The notes below the pieces were generated by a model. The model made no database searches. It worked only from the letters and a program-made list of their open reading frames with translations, and was not told where the DNA came from. Below, piece by piece: positions 7,834 through 16,792 of a stretch of DNA of 64,000 nt. The translations under genes were made by a program, and so were the position numbers. The stretch's first letter is position 1. Each line of letters opens with the position of its first letter. Origin of the DNA: Gammaproteobacteria bacterium (lineage in GTDB: Bacteria > Pseudomonadota > Gammaproteobacteria > UBA6429 > Thiohalophilaceae); the NCBI GenBank assembly GCA_016125505.1, contig WGLP01000003.1:689911-753910 (forward strand). Direction: 5' to 3'.

Positions 7834-10800
7834 ATGAAATCAGCGACCAGCCCACGCCTGTCCGTGGAAACGGAACTGAGCAATCTCGCCGCGGAATTGA
7901 TCGAGGTCTTCAGCAGTGTTGACGACCAACTCGACAGCCGCCAGTTACTCAAAAATTATATCCGTCACGTTACCCGCTGCGGACTCGCCGCCGGTCGCTG
8001 TGGTTCACCGCAATTGCAGGACCACTGCGTCCAGTTTCAGGGCATGCTCCGCTCCCTGCAGGAACAACCGGCAGAGGTCGTGAGTCGTTATCAAGGCGTA
8101 CTCGAACAGTGGCCGCTGTTATTGATGTCGCACCTGAATAGCGGCGAGGACTCGCCCTTTCTCAACGAACTGGAAGACCTGCTCGCACACACGACCTGGC
8201 CAACGGAAGACGCTGCGCCGGAATCCCATCCCGAAGCGGAAGTCCTGCCGCTGGCGCAGGACATCCATATCGACACACCCGTGGAAGACACTGCCGTTTC
8301 GGATCAGGGCGTCCTGCTGGAAGAATTCACTACGGCACTGGCGCCATTGGCCGCAATGCAGGACAACGGTGAAGACGCCGATATAGCACAACTGCAAACC
8401 GCGTTCGCCGATAGCGCCGATGCCCTGGAACTGTTTGCCATCTCGGCCGGACACCTCGGCATGCTGGATATCGGGCAACTGTTCAGCAGCAGTCTGCGCC
8501 AATGGCAGGCGCAGGCCGTCGCCGACCCGAACGTCTGGCACATCATTGCGGAGTTACGCTCGGCGGTCGCGGCCTATCTCGAATCGCCGAACAATCCTGC
8601 CAACATTGCGCCGCTGCTGTCCGCCACTAAACAACTGCCTGCCGCCAGCACACTCAGTGATTCGGATCTTGCCAATCTCGCTGCGCTATTCGGTGAAGAG
8701 GAAATCGAACTCACGGCACAAGCGATGACACCGGTTGAAGATGTCATACCTGCCCAGGACGAAATCGAAATCATCGACAACGTGATCGCAACAGAGAACG
8801 TCCGCGACGAACCTGAAACAGAAAACGATAACGTCGATGAGCTCGTCGCCGCAATAGAAGCCGAGCCACTAATTAATGCGGAAATCGAAACTAACGACAA
8901 TGATGGCGCTAGTTCAGATGCCAGTCCTGAAACCGATATTGATGCACAACCCGTCACACTCACACCGCAGGCATTGGAACTGCTGCAACTGATTGCCGCC
9001 GAATTCGAGCAGGTCACTGCCGACCTGGCGGAACACCTGCAAGTGCTGACCGATACCGACTCGCAAGCGGAGGCCTACCAGGAAGCGAACTTTGCCTATA
9101 CCTCCGCGCTGGAGCGTTTCTCCTCGGTATTCGAATCGCTAGGCCTCAATGGTATGGCCATGCAATGCAACAGTATCCGGCAATTTTTATCGACACGCGG
9201 CAAGCAGGATGCCCTCTCCATTGAGCAACAGTTCTGGCTGGCGGAATGGCCGGCGCATGTATTGAATTATTTAACCGATCCTCTCAGCAATGCGGACGCG
9301 TTGATTACGCACTGCCTGGCTGAGGATTCCGTCCTGGGCCTGGACGGCGAGGCGGCAACACAATGCGCCAACGATCTGCGCCATCCCCGCATCGACACCG
9401 GCGAAGAAGACAAGGCCCCGCGCCAGACCGTCGCCGAGGCCAGCGACATCTCCCTGCAATTGCCGGACGATGTGAACCAGCAACTGCTGGACAGCCTGCT
9501 GCAGGAACTGCCGAACCAGACCGCGGAATTCTCCCGCGTGATCGCCAACATCGTGCAGAGCAAGGGCAACCTGCAGGATCTGGAAACCGCGCAACGGGTC
9601 GCGCACACGCTCAAGGGCGCCGCCAACACCGTCGGCGTCGCCGGTATTGCCAACCTGACCCATCACATGGAAGACATCCTGCTGGCATTCACCCGGCAAA
9701 AGGTGCTGCCGGCACCGCCGCTCACCAACACCTTGCAGGACGCCGCCGACGTACTGGAAATGATGAGCGAGGCCCTGCTGGGTATGGGCACCGTCCCCAC
9801 ACAACAGGCCCAGACCGTACTGCAGCAGATCCTGGATTGGGCGAATCAGATCGACCTCAACGGTCTGCCGGAGGCCAGCGAATATATCGCCGCCGCACCC
9901 GCGCCGGCGGAAGCCGAGGACGAGGCGGCAGCTGCCAGCACGGCGAATAGCGACACCAGTCTTCGTGTCTCCACCCAGAGCGTGGACGAAACCCTGCGCC
10001 TCATTGGTGAGTCCATTATCGTGAATGCGCAGCTGGAAGAAGGTCTGCGTCACTCGATTACACAGAACCACGCCATTCACGCGCAAAGCAGTCTGTTCCA
10101 GCAGCTCGCCTTCGAACTGGAACAGCTCATCGACGTGCGCGGCATGAACACCTTTTTCGGCGGCGTCACCAACAGTGATTTCGACGCCCTGGAGATGGAC
10201 CAGTACAACGAACTGCACACCCTGACCCGGCGCATGGTCGAGGCCGCGACGGACGCGCGCGCCATGACCCAGACGGCGGAAGACGATCTGAAGAATCTCG
10301 ATACCCTGATTCACCAGCAAAAACGTCACCACAAGGACATTCAGGACGTGGTGATGAAAACGCGCATGTTGCCCGTGCAAAACATCGTCCCGCGCCTGCA
10401 ACGCAGCGTGCGCCAGACCTGTCGCCTCACCGGCAAGGACGCCGATCTGAATATCAGCGGCAACCAGACCCTGATCGACAACGACATTCTCAACAACCTC
10501 GCCGACCCGTTGATGCACGTGCTGCGTAACGCCGTCGACCACGGTATCGAGGCGGCGTCCGTGCGTGAGGCAAAAGGCAAACCGGCGCGCGGCCAGATCA
10601 GCCTCGCGTTCAGCCGTGAAGGTGAACACATCATGATCCGCTGCCGCGATGACGGCGCCGGCCTCGATTACAATGCCATTCGTCGTGTCGCCCTGGCGAA
10701 AGGCCTGCTGGAAGAAGACAGCGAATTGACGCAGGACGAGCTCACCCGCTTGATCTTCGTGTCCGGGCTCACCACGCGCGAGGAGACCACGCAGATGTCC

Positions 10801-11808
10801 GGCCGTGGTATCGGCATGGATGCGGTCTACACCCAGATCGTCAAGATGAAAGGTACGATCAGGGTAAGTTCCGATGCGGACACCGGCACGCTGATCGAGA
10901 TGCAATTGCCCGCCACCCTGGTGACCCTGCACGGCATTCTGACCCTGACCGGCGATCAGGTGCTGGCCATTTCCAACCGCGGGGTGGAACAGATCCTGTA
11001 CGCCGATGCCGGCGAGCTGAGCCAGAACGGCAAACAGCTTTTCTATCACTACAAAGACGAGCGTTACACCGCATACTTTATCGAGGATTTAATCGGTAGC
11101 TCGCGCAGCGAACAATCGCTTGAAGACCTCAAACGCCCGGCCATGCTGCTCAACCTCGGTGACGGCGGCAAGGCGGCCGTGCTGGTGGAAAAGATCATTG
11201 CCACGCAGGACGTGGTTATCAAAAGGCTCGGCCAGTACGTACCGCCGCTCAGCGGGGTCGAGGGCGTCACCATCCTCGGTGACGGTAGCGTCGCCAGCGT
11301 GCTGGATTTGAGTATCCTGGTGGCCAGCTTCCAGGGCAGCGACTATATCCCCAAGATCGAACACAGCGATCTCGACGGCATTCAATCCGGCGCACCGAAG
11401 GTGCTGGTGGTGGACGACTCCCTCAGTGCCCGCACCAGTCTTGCCGAATTCATGCAGGACAGCGGTTACCGCGTATTTACCGCGCGCGACGGCATGGACG
11501 CCATTACCCAACTGGATGAACACCTGCCGGATATTCTGCTGGTGGATATGGAGATGCCGCGCATGAACGGTCTTGAACTCACCGCCTTCGTGCGCGCCAA
11601 CCCGGCCACGCAGAATCTGCCGATCATCATGATTACCTCGCGCGCCACCGACAAGCACCGTCGTGAAGCGGACAAGGCCGGGGTCAATGCCTATCTGATC
11701 AAACCCTATTCGGAAGTCGAAGTGCTCGACCAGGTGGAATCCCAACTGGCCAGCGCATTTTCAATCAAGCAACACAATGTGCATCAAGTTAACGGAGTCA
11801 ATGTATGA
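7834..11808 (+). CDS. chpA: Hybrid chemotaxis kinase ChpA/PilL
   Basis: A 1324-residue CheA-type hybrid kinase, much shorter than Pseudomonas ChpA, which has many phosphotransfer domains. Residues 1-530 are acidic and helical with degenerate HPt-like segments (for example ISAGHLGMLDIG, lacking the H-x-x-K-G pattern). A canonical HPt lies at about 545-650 with His591 in AHTLKGAANTVG. The dimerisation/ATPase region (725-1030) has the N-box LMHVLRNAVDHGIEAAS, G1 DDGAGLD and G2 GRGIGMDAV. A CheW-like regulatory domain (1030-1170) precedes a C-terminal receiver (1188-1315; Asp1194-1195, Asp1238, Lys1290). It phosphorylates PilG and PilH. Its stop overlaps the start of the next gene by ATGA, coupling the two. 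Confidence 0.9.
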   Translation: MKSATSPRLSVETELSNLAAELIEVFSSVDDQLDSRQLLKNYIRHVTRCGLAAGRCGSPQLQDHCVQFQGMLRSLQEQPAEVVSRYQGVLEQWPLLLMSHLNSGEDSPFLNELEDLLAHTTWPTEDAAPESHPEAEVLPLAQDIHIDTPVEDTAVSDQGVLLEEFTTALAPLAAMQDNGEDADIAQLQTAFADSADALELFAISAGHLGMLDIGQLFSSSLRQWQAQAVADPNVWHIIAELRSAVAAYLESPNNPANIAPLLSATKQLPAASTLSDSDLANLAALFGEEEIELTAQAMTPVEDVIPAQDEIEIIDNVIATENVRDEPETENDNVDELVAAIEAEPLINAEIETNDNDGASSDASPETDIDAQPVTLTPQALELLQLIAAEFEQVTADLAEHLQVLTDTDSQAEAYQEANFAYTSALERFSSVFESLGLNGMAMQCNSIRQFLSTRGKQDALSIEQQFWLAEWPAHVLNYLTDPLSNADALITHCLAEDSVLGLDGEAATQCANDLRHPRIDTGEEDKAPRQTVAEASDISLQLPDDVNQQLLDSLLQELPNQTAEFSRVIANIVQSKGNLQDLETAQRVAHTLKGAANTVGVAGIANLTHHMEDILLAFTRQKVLPAPPLTNTLQDAADVLEMMSEALLGMGTVPTQQAQTVLQQILDWANQIDLNGLPEASEYIAAAPAPAEAEDEAAAASTANSDTSLRVSTQSVDETLRLIGESIIVNAQLEEGLRHSITQNHAIHAQSSLFQQLAFELEQLIDVRGMNTFFGGVTNSDFDALEMDQYNELHTLTRRMVEAATDARAMTQTAEDDLKNLDTLIHQQKRHHKDIQDVVMKTRMLPVQNIVPRLQRSVRQTCRLTGKDADLNISGNQTLIDNDILNNLADPLMHVLRNAVDHGIEAASVREAKGKPARGQISLAFSREGEHIMIRCRDDGAGLDYNAIRRVALAKGLLEEDSELTQDELTRLIFVSGLTTREETTQMSGRGIGMDAVYTQIVKMKGTIRVSSDADTGTLIEMQLPATLVTLHGILTLTGDQVLAISNRGVEQILYADAGELSQNGKQLFYHYKDERYTAYFIEDLIGSSRSEQSLEDLKRPAMLLNLGDGGKAAVLVEKIIATQDVVIKRLGQYVPPLSGVEGVTILGDGSVASVLDLSILVASFQGSDYIPKIEHSDLDGIQSGAPKVLVVDDSLSARTSLAEFMQDSGYRVFTARDGMDAITQLDEHLPDILLVDMEMPRMNGLELTAFVRANPATQNLPIIMITSRATDKHRREADKAGVNAYLIKPYSEVEVLDQVESQLASAFSIKQHNVHQVNGVNV

Positions 11809-12632
11809 AGTGCTTTCGCAAACCCGGTCTCACCGCTCTTGCCATTCTGTTCACTGTCACCGGCCTTGGCCTGGCACAGACAGCGATGGCCACACCACAA
11901 TACAAGTTCGGTATCGTGCCGCAATCGTCCGGCAGCAAACTGGCGCAATTGTGGACGCCGATCCTGGACTATCTGCGGGAGAAGAGTGGTCTCGATCTGG
12001 AATTTGCCACCACGCGCAACATCCCGACATTCGAAAAGCGCCTGGAAGAGAACAAATACGATTTCGCCTACATGAACCCCTATCAATACACCGAGATGCA
12101 CAATAAATCGGGCTATAACGCCTTTGCCAAGGCCAAGGACAAACGCCTGCAGGGCATTATCGTGGTGGAGAAAAACAGCCAGTACCGTGACCTCAAAGAC
12201 CTTGCCGGTCAGGAACTGGCATTTCCCGCCAATGCCTTTGCCGCGACCCTGGTGCCCATCGCCTATTTCAAAAGCCTTGGTATCAGTATTACGCCACGCT
12301 ACGTCGCCTCCCACGACACGGTGTACCGCAACGTCGCCAAGGGCCGTTATCCGGCGGGTGGCGGTGTGATGCGGACCTTCAATAACACGAACAAGGCCGT
12401 ACACGACAACCTGCGCATTCTGTGGACCTCCGGCGAATATACCTCCCACGCCTTTGCTGCTTCACCGCGCGTCCCGGCGGACGTGGTCGCGCGCCTGCAA
12501 CAGGCGATGCTCAACATGGACAAGGACCCGCAGGGCCAGGCGCTGCTTAAATCGCTACGTCTCAAAGGCATCGAAAACGGTCAGGATAATGACTGGAATG
12601 ACGTGCGCAAACTGAATATCGAAGAGAATTAA
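11805..12632 (+). CDS. PhnD-like periplasmic substrate-binding protein
   Basis: A 275-residue protein with signal peptide (LTALAILFTVTGLGLA, cleavage near AMA-TP, about residue 29). The mature protein matches the PhnD/phosphonate-type binding fold: KFGIVPQSSGSKLAQLWTP, LEENKYDFAYMNPYQYTEM, then DLAGQELAFPA and the return hinge. Such proteins bind phosphate, phosphite, phosphonate or unrelated anions in the periplasm. No permease or ATPase follows; instead its ATG overlaps the chpA stop (ATGA). I infer a sensory binding protein that presents a ligand to PilJ or another receptor, rather than a transporter part. About 230 bp without a gene follow. Confidence 0.8.
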   Translation: MKCFRKPGLTALAILFTVTGLGLAQTAMATPQYKFGIVPQSSGSKLAQLWTPILDYLREKSGLDLEFATTRNIPTFEKRLEENKYDFAYMNPYQYTEMHNKSGYNAFAKAKDKRLQGIIVVEKNSQYRDLKDLAGQELAFPANAFAATLVPIAYFKSLGISITPRYVASHDTVYRNVAKGRYPAGGGVMRTFNNTNKAVHDNLRILWTSGEYTSHAFAASPRVPADVVARLQQAMLNMDKDPQGQALLKSLRLKGIENGQDNDWNDVRKLNIEEN

Positions 12633-12655
12633 TCTTAAACAACAAATCTGAAACC

Positions 12656-12676
12656 GTCGCGAGCACAAGGATGTGC
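12656..12676. repeat. ACA-loop-TGT hairpin repeat, partial copy
   Basis: GTCGC-GA-GCACA-AGGA-TGTGC repeats the core of the structured repeats at 26.82 and 49.69 kb, without the closing GCGAC arm. It lies 24 bp after the PhnD-like gene. It is a partial copy of the dispersed family, or a mutated one. Confidence 0.55.
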
Positions 12677-12847
12677 ACTCATAATTACCGATACTCCCAG
12701 AGTCGATTCATTCAGCTAGTAATAACTCAGCAGCGGTAATCGGCTAAAAGCGGATTTCTATCTATGTGAGCTATTTCTTCCCAAGGCAACAAAAGTAGAT
12801 ATGGTTGATAAATCACATGTTTTAAACATCAAAAAATAATTGCATTG

Positions 12848-12872
12848 AGTTGAATATTTTTATTATTCAACC
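12848..12872 (-). terminator. Weak terminator-like hairpin after the lipoprotein gene
   Basis: GTTGAATA and TATTCAAC pair around an AT-rich loop and overlap the stop codon of the minus-strand lipoprotein gene. A T-rich stretch follows about 15 bp further on that strand. The stem is AT-rich, so termination would be inefficient. Confidence 0.35.
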
Positions 12873-13579
12873 GTCATTTTCTGGATGAATTTTTTAACTG
12901 CGTTATACATCTTTACGCCGTCTTTAAGATATGTTTTTCTAAAACGATATTCGATATAAGTATTTTCTTTAAATCTAAAACTAGACGCACACTGAACAGA
13001 CAATGGATCGTTGCCTTCTAAAGGTACTGGACCACAAAAAATAACGATGGGATATATTTTTTCCAGGTCATACTTTTTTTCTTTTGAAATATAGTAGAAC
13101 ACACGCCCGTTCGCGTTTTTAATCTGATTAAAATCCGGGTACTCAGAAGGTTCTTGCTTGCCGTATATTGCTTTATTTCGTTTTAACCAATCTTCAGGTG
13201 TCTGCCCGTTTTTGACATTGCCTGTAACAAGTATATCGATACTATTACCCGGAAAATCTGAAATCACCGCTCTTGGGTCTTTTGCAAAATCTTTGCCATT
13301 TATAATCTCCCCCCATTTTGTCCATACTGCATGAAACGAGAAAAAATCCAAGTTAGGCGGGTTTTGCACCCCATATCTCATTGGAAGAGTAAACGTGATG
13401 CCACCCATTCTGAAAACCTGGACCCCTTCAGGATATTTTTTTGACTCTTTGAATACGACAGTCTTAGAAATTTTTGCAGCTGTAGATTTGTGTTCAAGTT
13501 GATGCCCAGAATTATTTTTGCACGAAAATAGCATCAAGCTAGAAGTAAGAATTACAAATATACGTGACAAACAAGTCAT
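12863..13579 (-). CDS. AT-rich hypothetical lipoprotein
   Basis: I do not recognise this 238-residue protein. It starts with a lipoprotein signal peptide (IFVILTSSLMLFSCKN; lipobox Cys at residue 20), then a Lys/Ser linker and a globular domain rich in Lys, Tyr and Phe. Three further cysteines could form disulfides. The DNA is clearly more AT-rich than its neighbours, which suggests recent acquisition. It is alone, between the PhnD-like gene and the CRP-family gene, with a MITE-like inverted repeat upstream and a GTTGAATA hairpin at its stop. The start sits just after an AT-rich promoter-like stretch. Function is unknown. Confidence 0.7.
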   Translation of the reverse strand: MTCLSRIFVILTSSLMLFSCKNNSGHQLEHKSTAAKISKTVVFKESKKYPEGVQVFRMGGITFTLPMRYGVQNPPNLDFFSFHAVWTKWGEIINGKDFAKDPRAVISDFPGNSIDILVTGNVKNGQTPEDWLKRNKAIYGKQEPSEYPDFNQIKNANGRVFYYISKEKKYDLEKIYPIVIFCGPVPLEGNDPLSVQCASSFRFKENTYIEYRFRKTYLKDGVKMYNAVKKFIQKMTVE

Positions 13580-13663
13580 AAGATTTTCGAATATGTTAAC
13601 AATTTATATCGCCAAATCCGGCTATTTGAATGATGATAACGTCCACTTTGGAGAAATAAACTC

Positions 13664-13763
13664 ATTATATTAAACACTGTCTGGTTGACCGTTTTGGACC
13701 GGTAACTGATTGTGAGCTGTCCAAAAAAAACGCCCAATGTCTCCATTGAGTGCTTAATATAAT
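13664..13763. repeat. 100-bp element with 15-bp inverted ends (MITE-like)
   Basis: The ends ATTATATTAAACACT (13664-13678) and AGTGCTTAATATAAT (13749-13763) are reverse complements with one mismatch. The interior holds a small CAATG/CATTG hairpin and no open frame. It lies between the CRP-family gene and the AT-rich lipoprotein gene. Size and structure fit a miniature inverted-repeat element; no target duplication was confirmed. Confidence 0.5.
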
Positions 13764-13788
13764 TTGTAGCTTATAGCCTATGTCACAG

Positions 13789-14469
13789 TTAGCGGCTGTG
13801 ATACACCACGATATCCATCCCGTTCACTTCTATCATGCCTTCTTCCGCCATCTGTTGCAGGATGCGTCCCACGGTCTCGCGTGAACACCCCGCCATGCGT
13901 CCGATCTCGCGGCGGGAAATATGTAGCTGCGTGCCTTCCGGGTGAGACATGGCCTCGGGTTCGCGGCAGAGGTCCAGCAGGATGCGAGCAACCCGGCCGG
14001 TGACATCCATATGCGCCAGCTGTGTAACACGCCGCGTGGTCTTGAGCAGACGCTGCGCCAGTTGCAGACCGACGGCGGTGAGAATGTCGGACTTGATGTG
14101 ACTCAGCTCGTTTTCGAATAAATATTCCAGCTTGTCATATTTTACTTCCGCCAGCTCGCAGGGTGTACGCGCTCGCACCCAGGCGACGCGATGCTTGATG
14201 CGATAAAACAGACCGATCTCACCGATGAAGTCACCGGGATTGAGATACGTCAGCACCACTTCCTTGTCGTCGTCATCCTGCACGGTGACGGTGACCGAAC
14301 CCTTGATCAGGTAATAGAGTGAATCGGCGGTCTCGCCGCGGCGAATGATGATGCCCTTCTTGGGAAACTGATGAATCTTGCAGTGACGGCACAGTTCTTC
14401 GATGGCCGCAAAATTGATCGTCTTGGCGGCATCCGGTTCAACAAAGTCATTATCGTAAATCAGCGGCAT
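13789..14469 (-). CDS. CRP/Vfr/Clp-family transcription regulator
   Basis: A 226-residue CRP-family activator. Residues about 20-115 form the cyclic-nucleotide domain (GDFIGEIGLF ... CELAEVKY), the dimer helix follows, and the HTH at about 168-190 reads ISRREIGRMAGCSRETVGR, nearly identical to CRP/Vfr, so the DNA target should be TGTGA-N6-TCACA. In the phosphate-binding cassette the CRP Arg82-Ser83 pair is replaced by Arg-Val (HRVAWVRA). Loss of that Ser recalls Clp of Xanthomonas, which responds to c-di-GMP, but ligand change is only inferred. I chose the ATG at 14469 because AAGGGTG lies 5 bp upstream; an in-frame start 24 bp earlier has none. The pilG promoter holds a possible site. Confidence 0.88.
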   Translation of the reverse strand: MPLIYDNDFVEPDAAKTINFAAIEELCRHCKIHQFPKKGIIIRRGETADSLYYLIKGSVTVTVQDDDDKEVVLTYLNPGDFIGEIGLFYRIKHRVAWVRARTPCELAEVKYDKLEYLFENELSHIKSDILTAVGLQLAQRLLKTTRRVTQLAHMDVTGRVARILLDLCREPEAMSHPEGTQLHISRREIGRMAGCSRETVGRILQQMAEEGMIEVNGMDIVVYHSR

Positions 14470-14607
14470 TTCAACACCCTTGCGGCAACCCAAAGTATAT
14501 CGGCGAGTGCCGCGCGGCGTTAAGCGTGATTGGGTTCACGATCACGCAAATCATTCCCCGATCTGGTCATGACGGGTAATTTTTGTTTGTTTAACAAGCG
14601 AACGTAA

Positions 14608-14623
14608 CAAATGTTTACATTTG
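14608..14623. promoter_or_regulatory. Palindrome upstream of the CRP-family gene
   Basis: CAAATG-TTTA-CATTTG is a perfect 6-bp inverted repeat about 140 bp upstream of the regulator start, in the 187-bp gap before the CbbO-like stop. It may be an operator; no known consensus was matched. Confidence 0.3.
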
Positions 14624-14656
14624 CAGGGAATAATTCAGAAAAGCTGAGTAAAAGGC

Positions 14657-16780
14657 TCAGGTCGTAATGCGGCGATAAATATCCGAGACCTTTAAAGGCA
14701 GTTGCCTGACTTCGTTGATCACCGTGTACGCAGCCGGGCCGTACATATGCGGCAAATAGTCGCGACCTTCCTTGTCGATGGTGATGCAATAGGGATGAAT
14801 GCCATCGCGCCGCGCTTCGATCAAGGCGCGGCGAGTGTCTTCGATGCCGTACTCGCCACGATAGTGGTCGTAGTCGTCAGGCTTGCCATCGGAGATGGTA
14901 ATCAGGATCCGCGTCTTGGCATCGACGTCGTTGAGGATGCGGCACAAATGCCGGATGGCGAAGCCCATGCGCGTGTAATCTTTCGGCGTGATGCCGCTGA
15001 TGCGTGCGCGGATCTCGTCGTTATACGCTTCATCGAAATGCTTGATGCGATAGATCTCGCAGCGCTTGCGCGCCATGCCGGAGAAACCGTAAATCGCATA
15101 GCGATCCCCAAGCGTCTCCAGGGTCTCCGCGAGTAACAGCAACGACTCGCGTTCGGCATCGTTGATCCAGCCCTTGGTCGAACCGCTCATGTCTACCATG
15201 AATACCACGGCGATATTGCGATCGGCGCGGTGCATTCGCGTGAACAGGCGATCCGACATCTCGCTGCCGTCGCGGGCATCGGCCAGGGCCTGCACCAGGG
15301 CATCGATGTCCACGTGCTCGCCGTCGGGCTGGCGCTTCAACACCCGGTCTTCGTCGCGCATGGCCTCGAAGGTCTTGCGCAGCTGTTTTATAAACTTGCT
15401 GTACTTGTGCAGGGTGTCGTGCACGAAGTCATCGTACACCGGGCGTACATCCTTCTCGCGCACCGCACACCAGTTCTTGCGATAGGACTGGCGCTTGAAA
15501 TCCCATTCGTTATACAGAAACGCGCCTTCCTCGTGATAGGAGCCGCGCCAGACATCGTCCGGGTCCTCTTCCTTTTCCTGAAAGAAACTCGGATCGTATT
15601 CGCCGGGCCCGGCCGGTTGCAGATATTCGTCCGGGATGTCGCCCAGGTCCTGGATGATCGACGTCGTCAGCGCCTTCGCCTGTTCCGGCAAGGGCATCAC
15701 CTGACCGTCGAGGGTGATCTCCATATCGCCGAACTCATCATTGGCCTGTTGTTTCGGTTGGGTGTCGTATTGATATTCGGACGCATCCTTGGCCTGCGTG
15801 CCCTTGATGTCTTCGGTAATCTTGCGCAGGATGGAACGCAGGTGGGATTTTTCGCGCGCGATGCGCCGGTCCATGCAGGTCTCCACCTGCTCCGGCAACA
15901 ATACGCCCTGGTAAAAACACGCCTGGGGTAACTGCACGCGCCCGAGCAATTGTTCTGCCAGCCGCACGACATCGTGCACGGTCCGCTCCGGCTCGGCCAG
16001 TTCCTGCGTCAGGGCCGCAATCTCCGCGATCGCTTCCTGCTCCTGCAATTCCTGTTTGATGCGCTGCATCTCGCGAAACAGCCCGGGCAGTTCGCGCTGG
16101 ATGCAGGCATCCAGGCGCAGGGTATCCAGCGCATGGAACAGGCCCAGGTATTCCTCGGGCCTTTGCTGTTGCGCAAGAATCTCGCTGAGGCGAACGCGAA
16201 AGGTGCCGAAGCGCGTCTGCGCCCAGTGATAGGCGACCATGGATTTGTAAATCAGAAAATTATCTTTTTCCGTGGGCAGGCGCCCGACAATGGTCGGTAG
16301 AAAAATCGTTTCCGAATCCGTGTAGATCTGATCGGTATCGGTCTCGCGCAATTGCAACTGGCGTCCCGACAGGCCGTGGGTAAAATGCGCCAGCACCCCG
16401 GCAATCTCCTCGAACACCGCACCGGCGCTGCGTTCATGGGCGTTATCGATAAAACGCTCGACGTTGGTGATCACCTCACGCGCCGGGTATAAACCCTTCT
16501 GGTCGTACACGTCCATGGCGTGCAGCAACCAGGCCTCGATGATCTTCTTATCGACATTGGCCACGGCGTCGATGATATAGGTAATAAACTGATAGGCGAG
16601 CTGGATATTCAGACTGGCCACGCGCTGTACCCAGTTCAGAATAAAATCCTGATCGGCACGCGACAGGCGCGCGATGGCCGCGGCCGGCTCTTCCGTCTTT
16701 AAAAAGGAAAACTCCACATCGAGATGCCTTTCCAGCAGGGCATTGATGTCGTCGAAGGGGAGTGGCGCTTGTGTTGCCAT
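14657..16780 (-). CDS. cbbO: CbbO/NorD-type VWA-domain protein
   Basis: A 707-residue soluble protein. The N-terminal two thirds are helical; the C-terminal part is a von Willebrand factor A domain with the MIDAS motif DMSGST at about 528-533, the Thr in DYTRMG, and TISDGKPDD. This architecture is shared by CbbO (RuBisCO activase subunit) and NorD (nitric-oxide reductase maturation), which pair with MoxR-type AAA+ ATPases CbbQ or NorQ. Here the ATPase gene lies 12 bp upstream, so they form one unit. No RuBisCO or nor genes are in the window, so the client is inferred; I favour CbbO because of the PPi-PFK context. CbbO bridges the CbbQ hexamer to inhibited RuBisCO. Confidence 0.8.
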   Translation of the reverse strand: MATQAPLPFDDINALLERHLDVEFSFLKTEEPAAAIARLSRADQDFILNWVQRVASLNIQLAYQFITYIIDAVANVDKKIIEAWLLHAMDVYDQKGLYPAREVITNVERFIDNAHERSAGAVFEEIAGVLAHFTHGLSGRQLQLRETDTDQIYTDSETIFLPTIVGRLPTEKDNFLIYKSMVAYHWAQTRFGTFRVRLSEILAQQQRPEEYLGLFHALDTLRLDACIQRELPGLFREMQRIKQELQEQEAIAEIAALTQELAEPERTVHDVVRLAEQLLGRVQLPQACFYQGVLLPEQVETCMDRRIAREKSHLRSILRKITEDIKGTQAKDASEYQYDTQPKQQANDEFGDMEITLDGQVMPLPEQAKALTTSIIQDLGDIPDEYLQPAGPGEYDPSFFQEKEEDPDDVWRGSYHEEGAFLYNEWDFKRQSYRKNWCAVREKDVRPVYDDFVHDTLHKYSKFIKQLRKTFEAMRDEDRVLKRQPDGEHVDIDALVQALADARDGSEMSDRLFTRMHRADRNIAVVFMVDMSGSTKGWINDAERESLLLLAETLETLGDRYAIYGFSGMARKRCEIYRIKHFDEAYNDEIRARISGITPKDYTRMGFAIRHLCRILNDVDAKTRILITISDGKPDDYDHYRGEYGIEDTRRALIEARRDGIHPYCITIDKEGRDYLPHMYGPAAYTVINEVRQLPLKVSDIYRRITT

Positions 16781-16792
16781 GAGAAAAATGAC

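Noticed and set aside
9271..11049. 592-codon open frame antisense to chpA
   Set aside because: It is a low-complexity mirror of a GC-biased coding strand, lacks recognisable motifs, and the sense frame has clear kinase domains.
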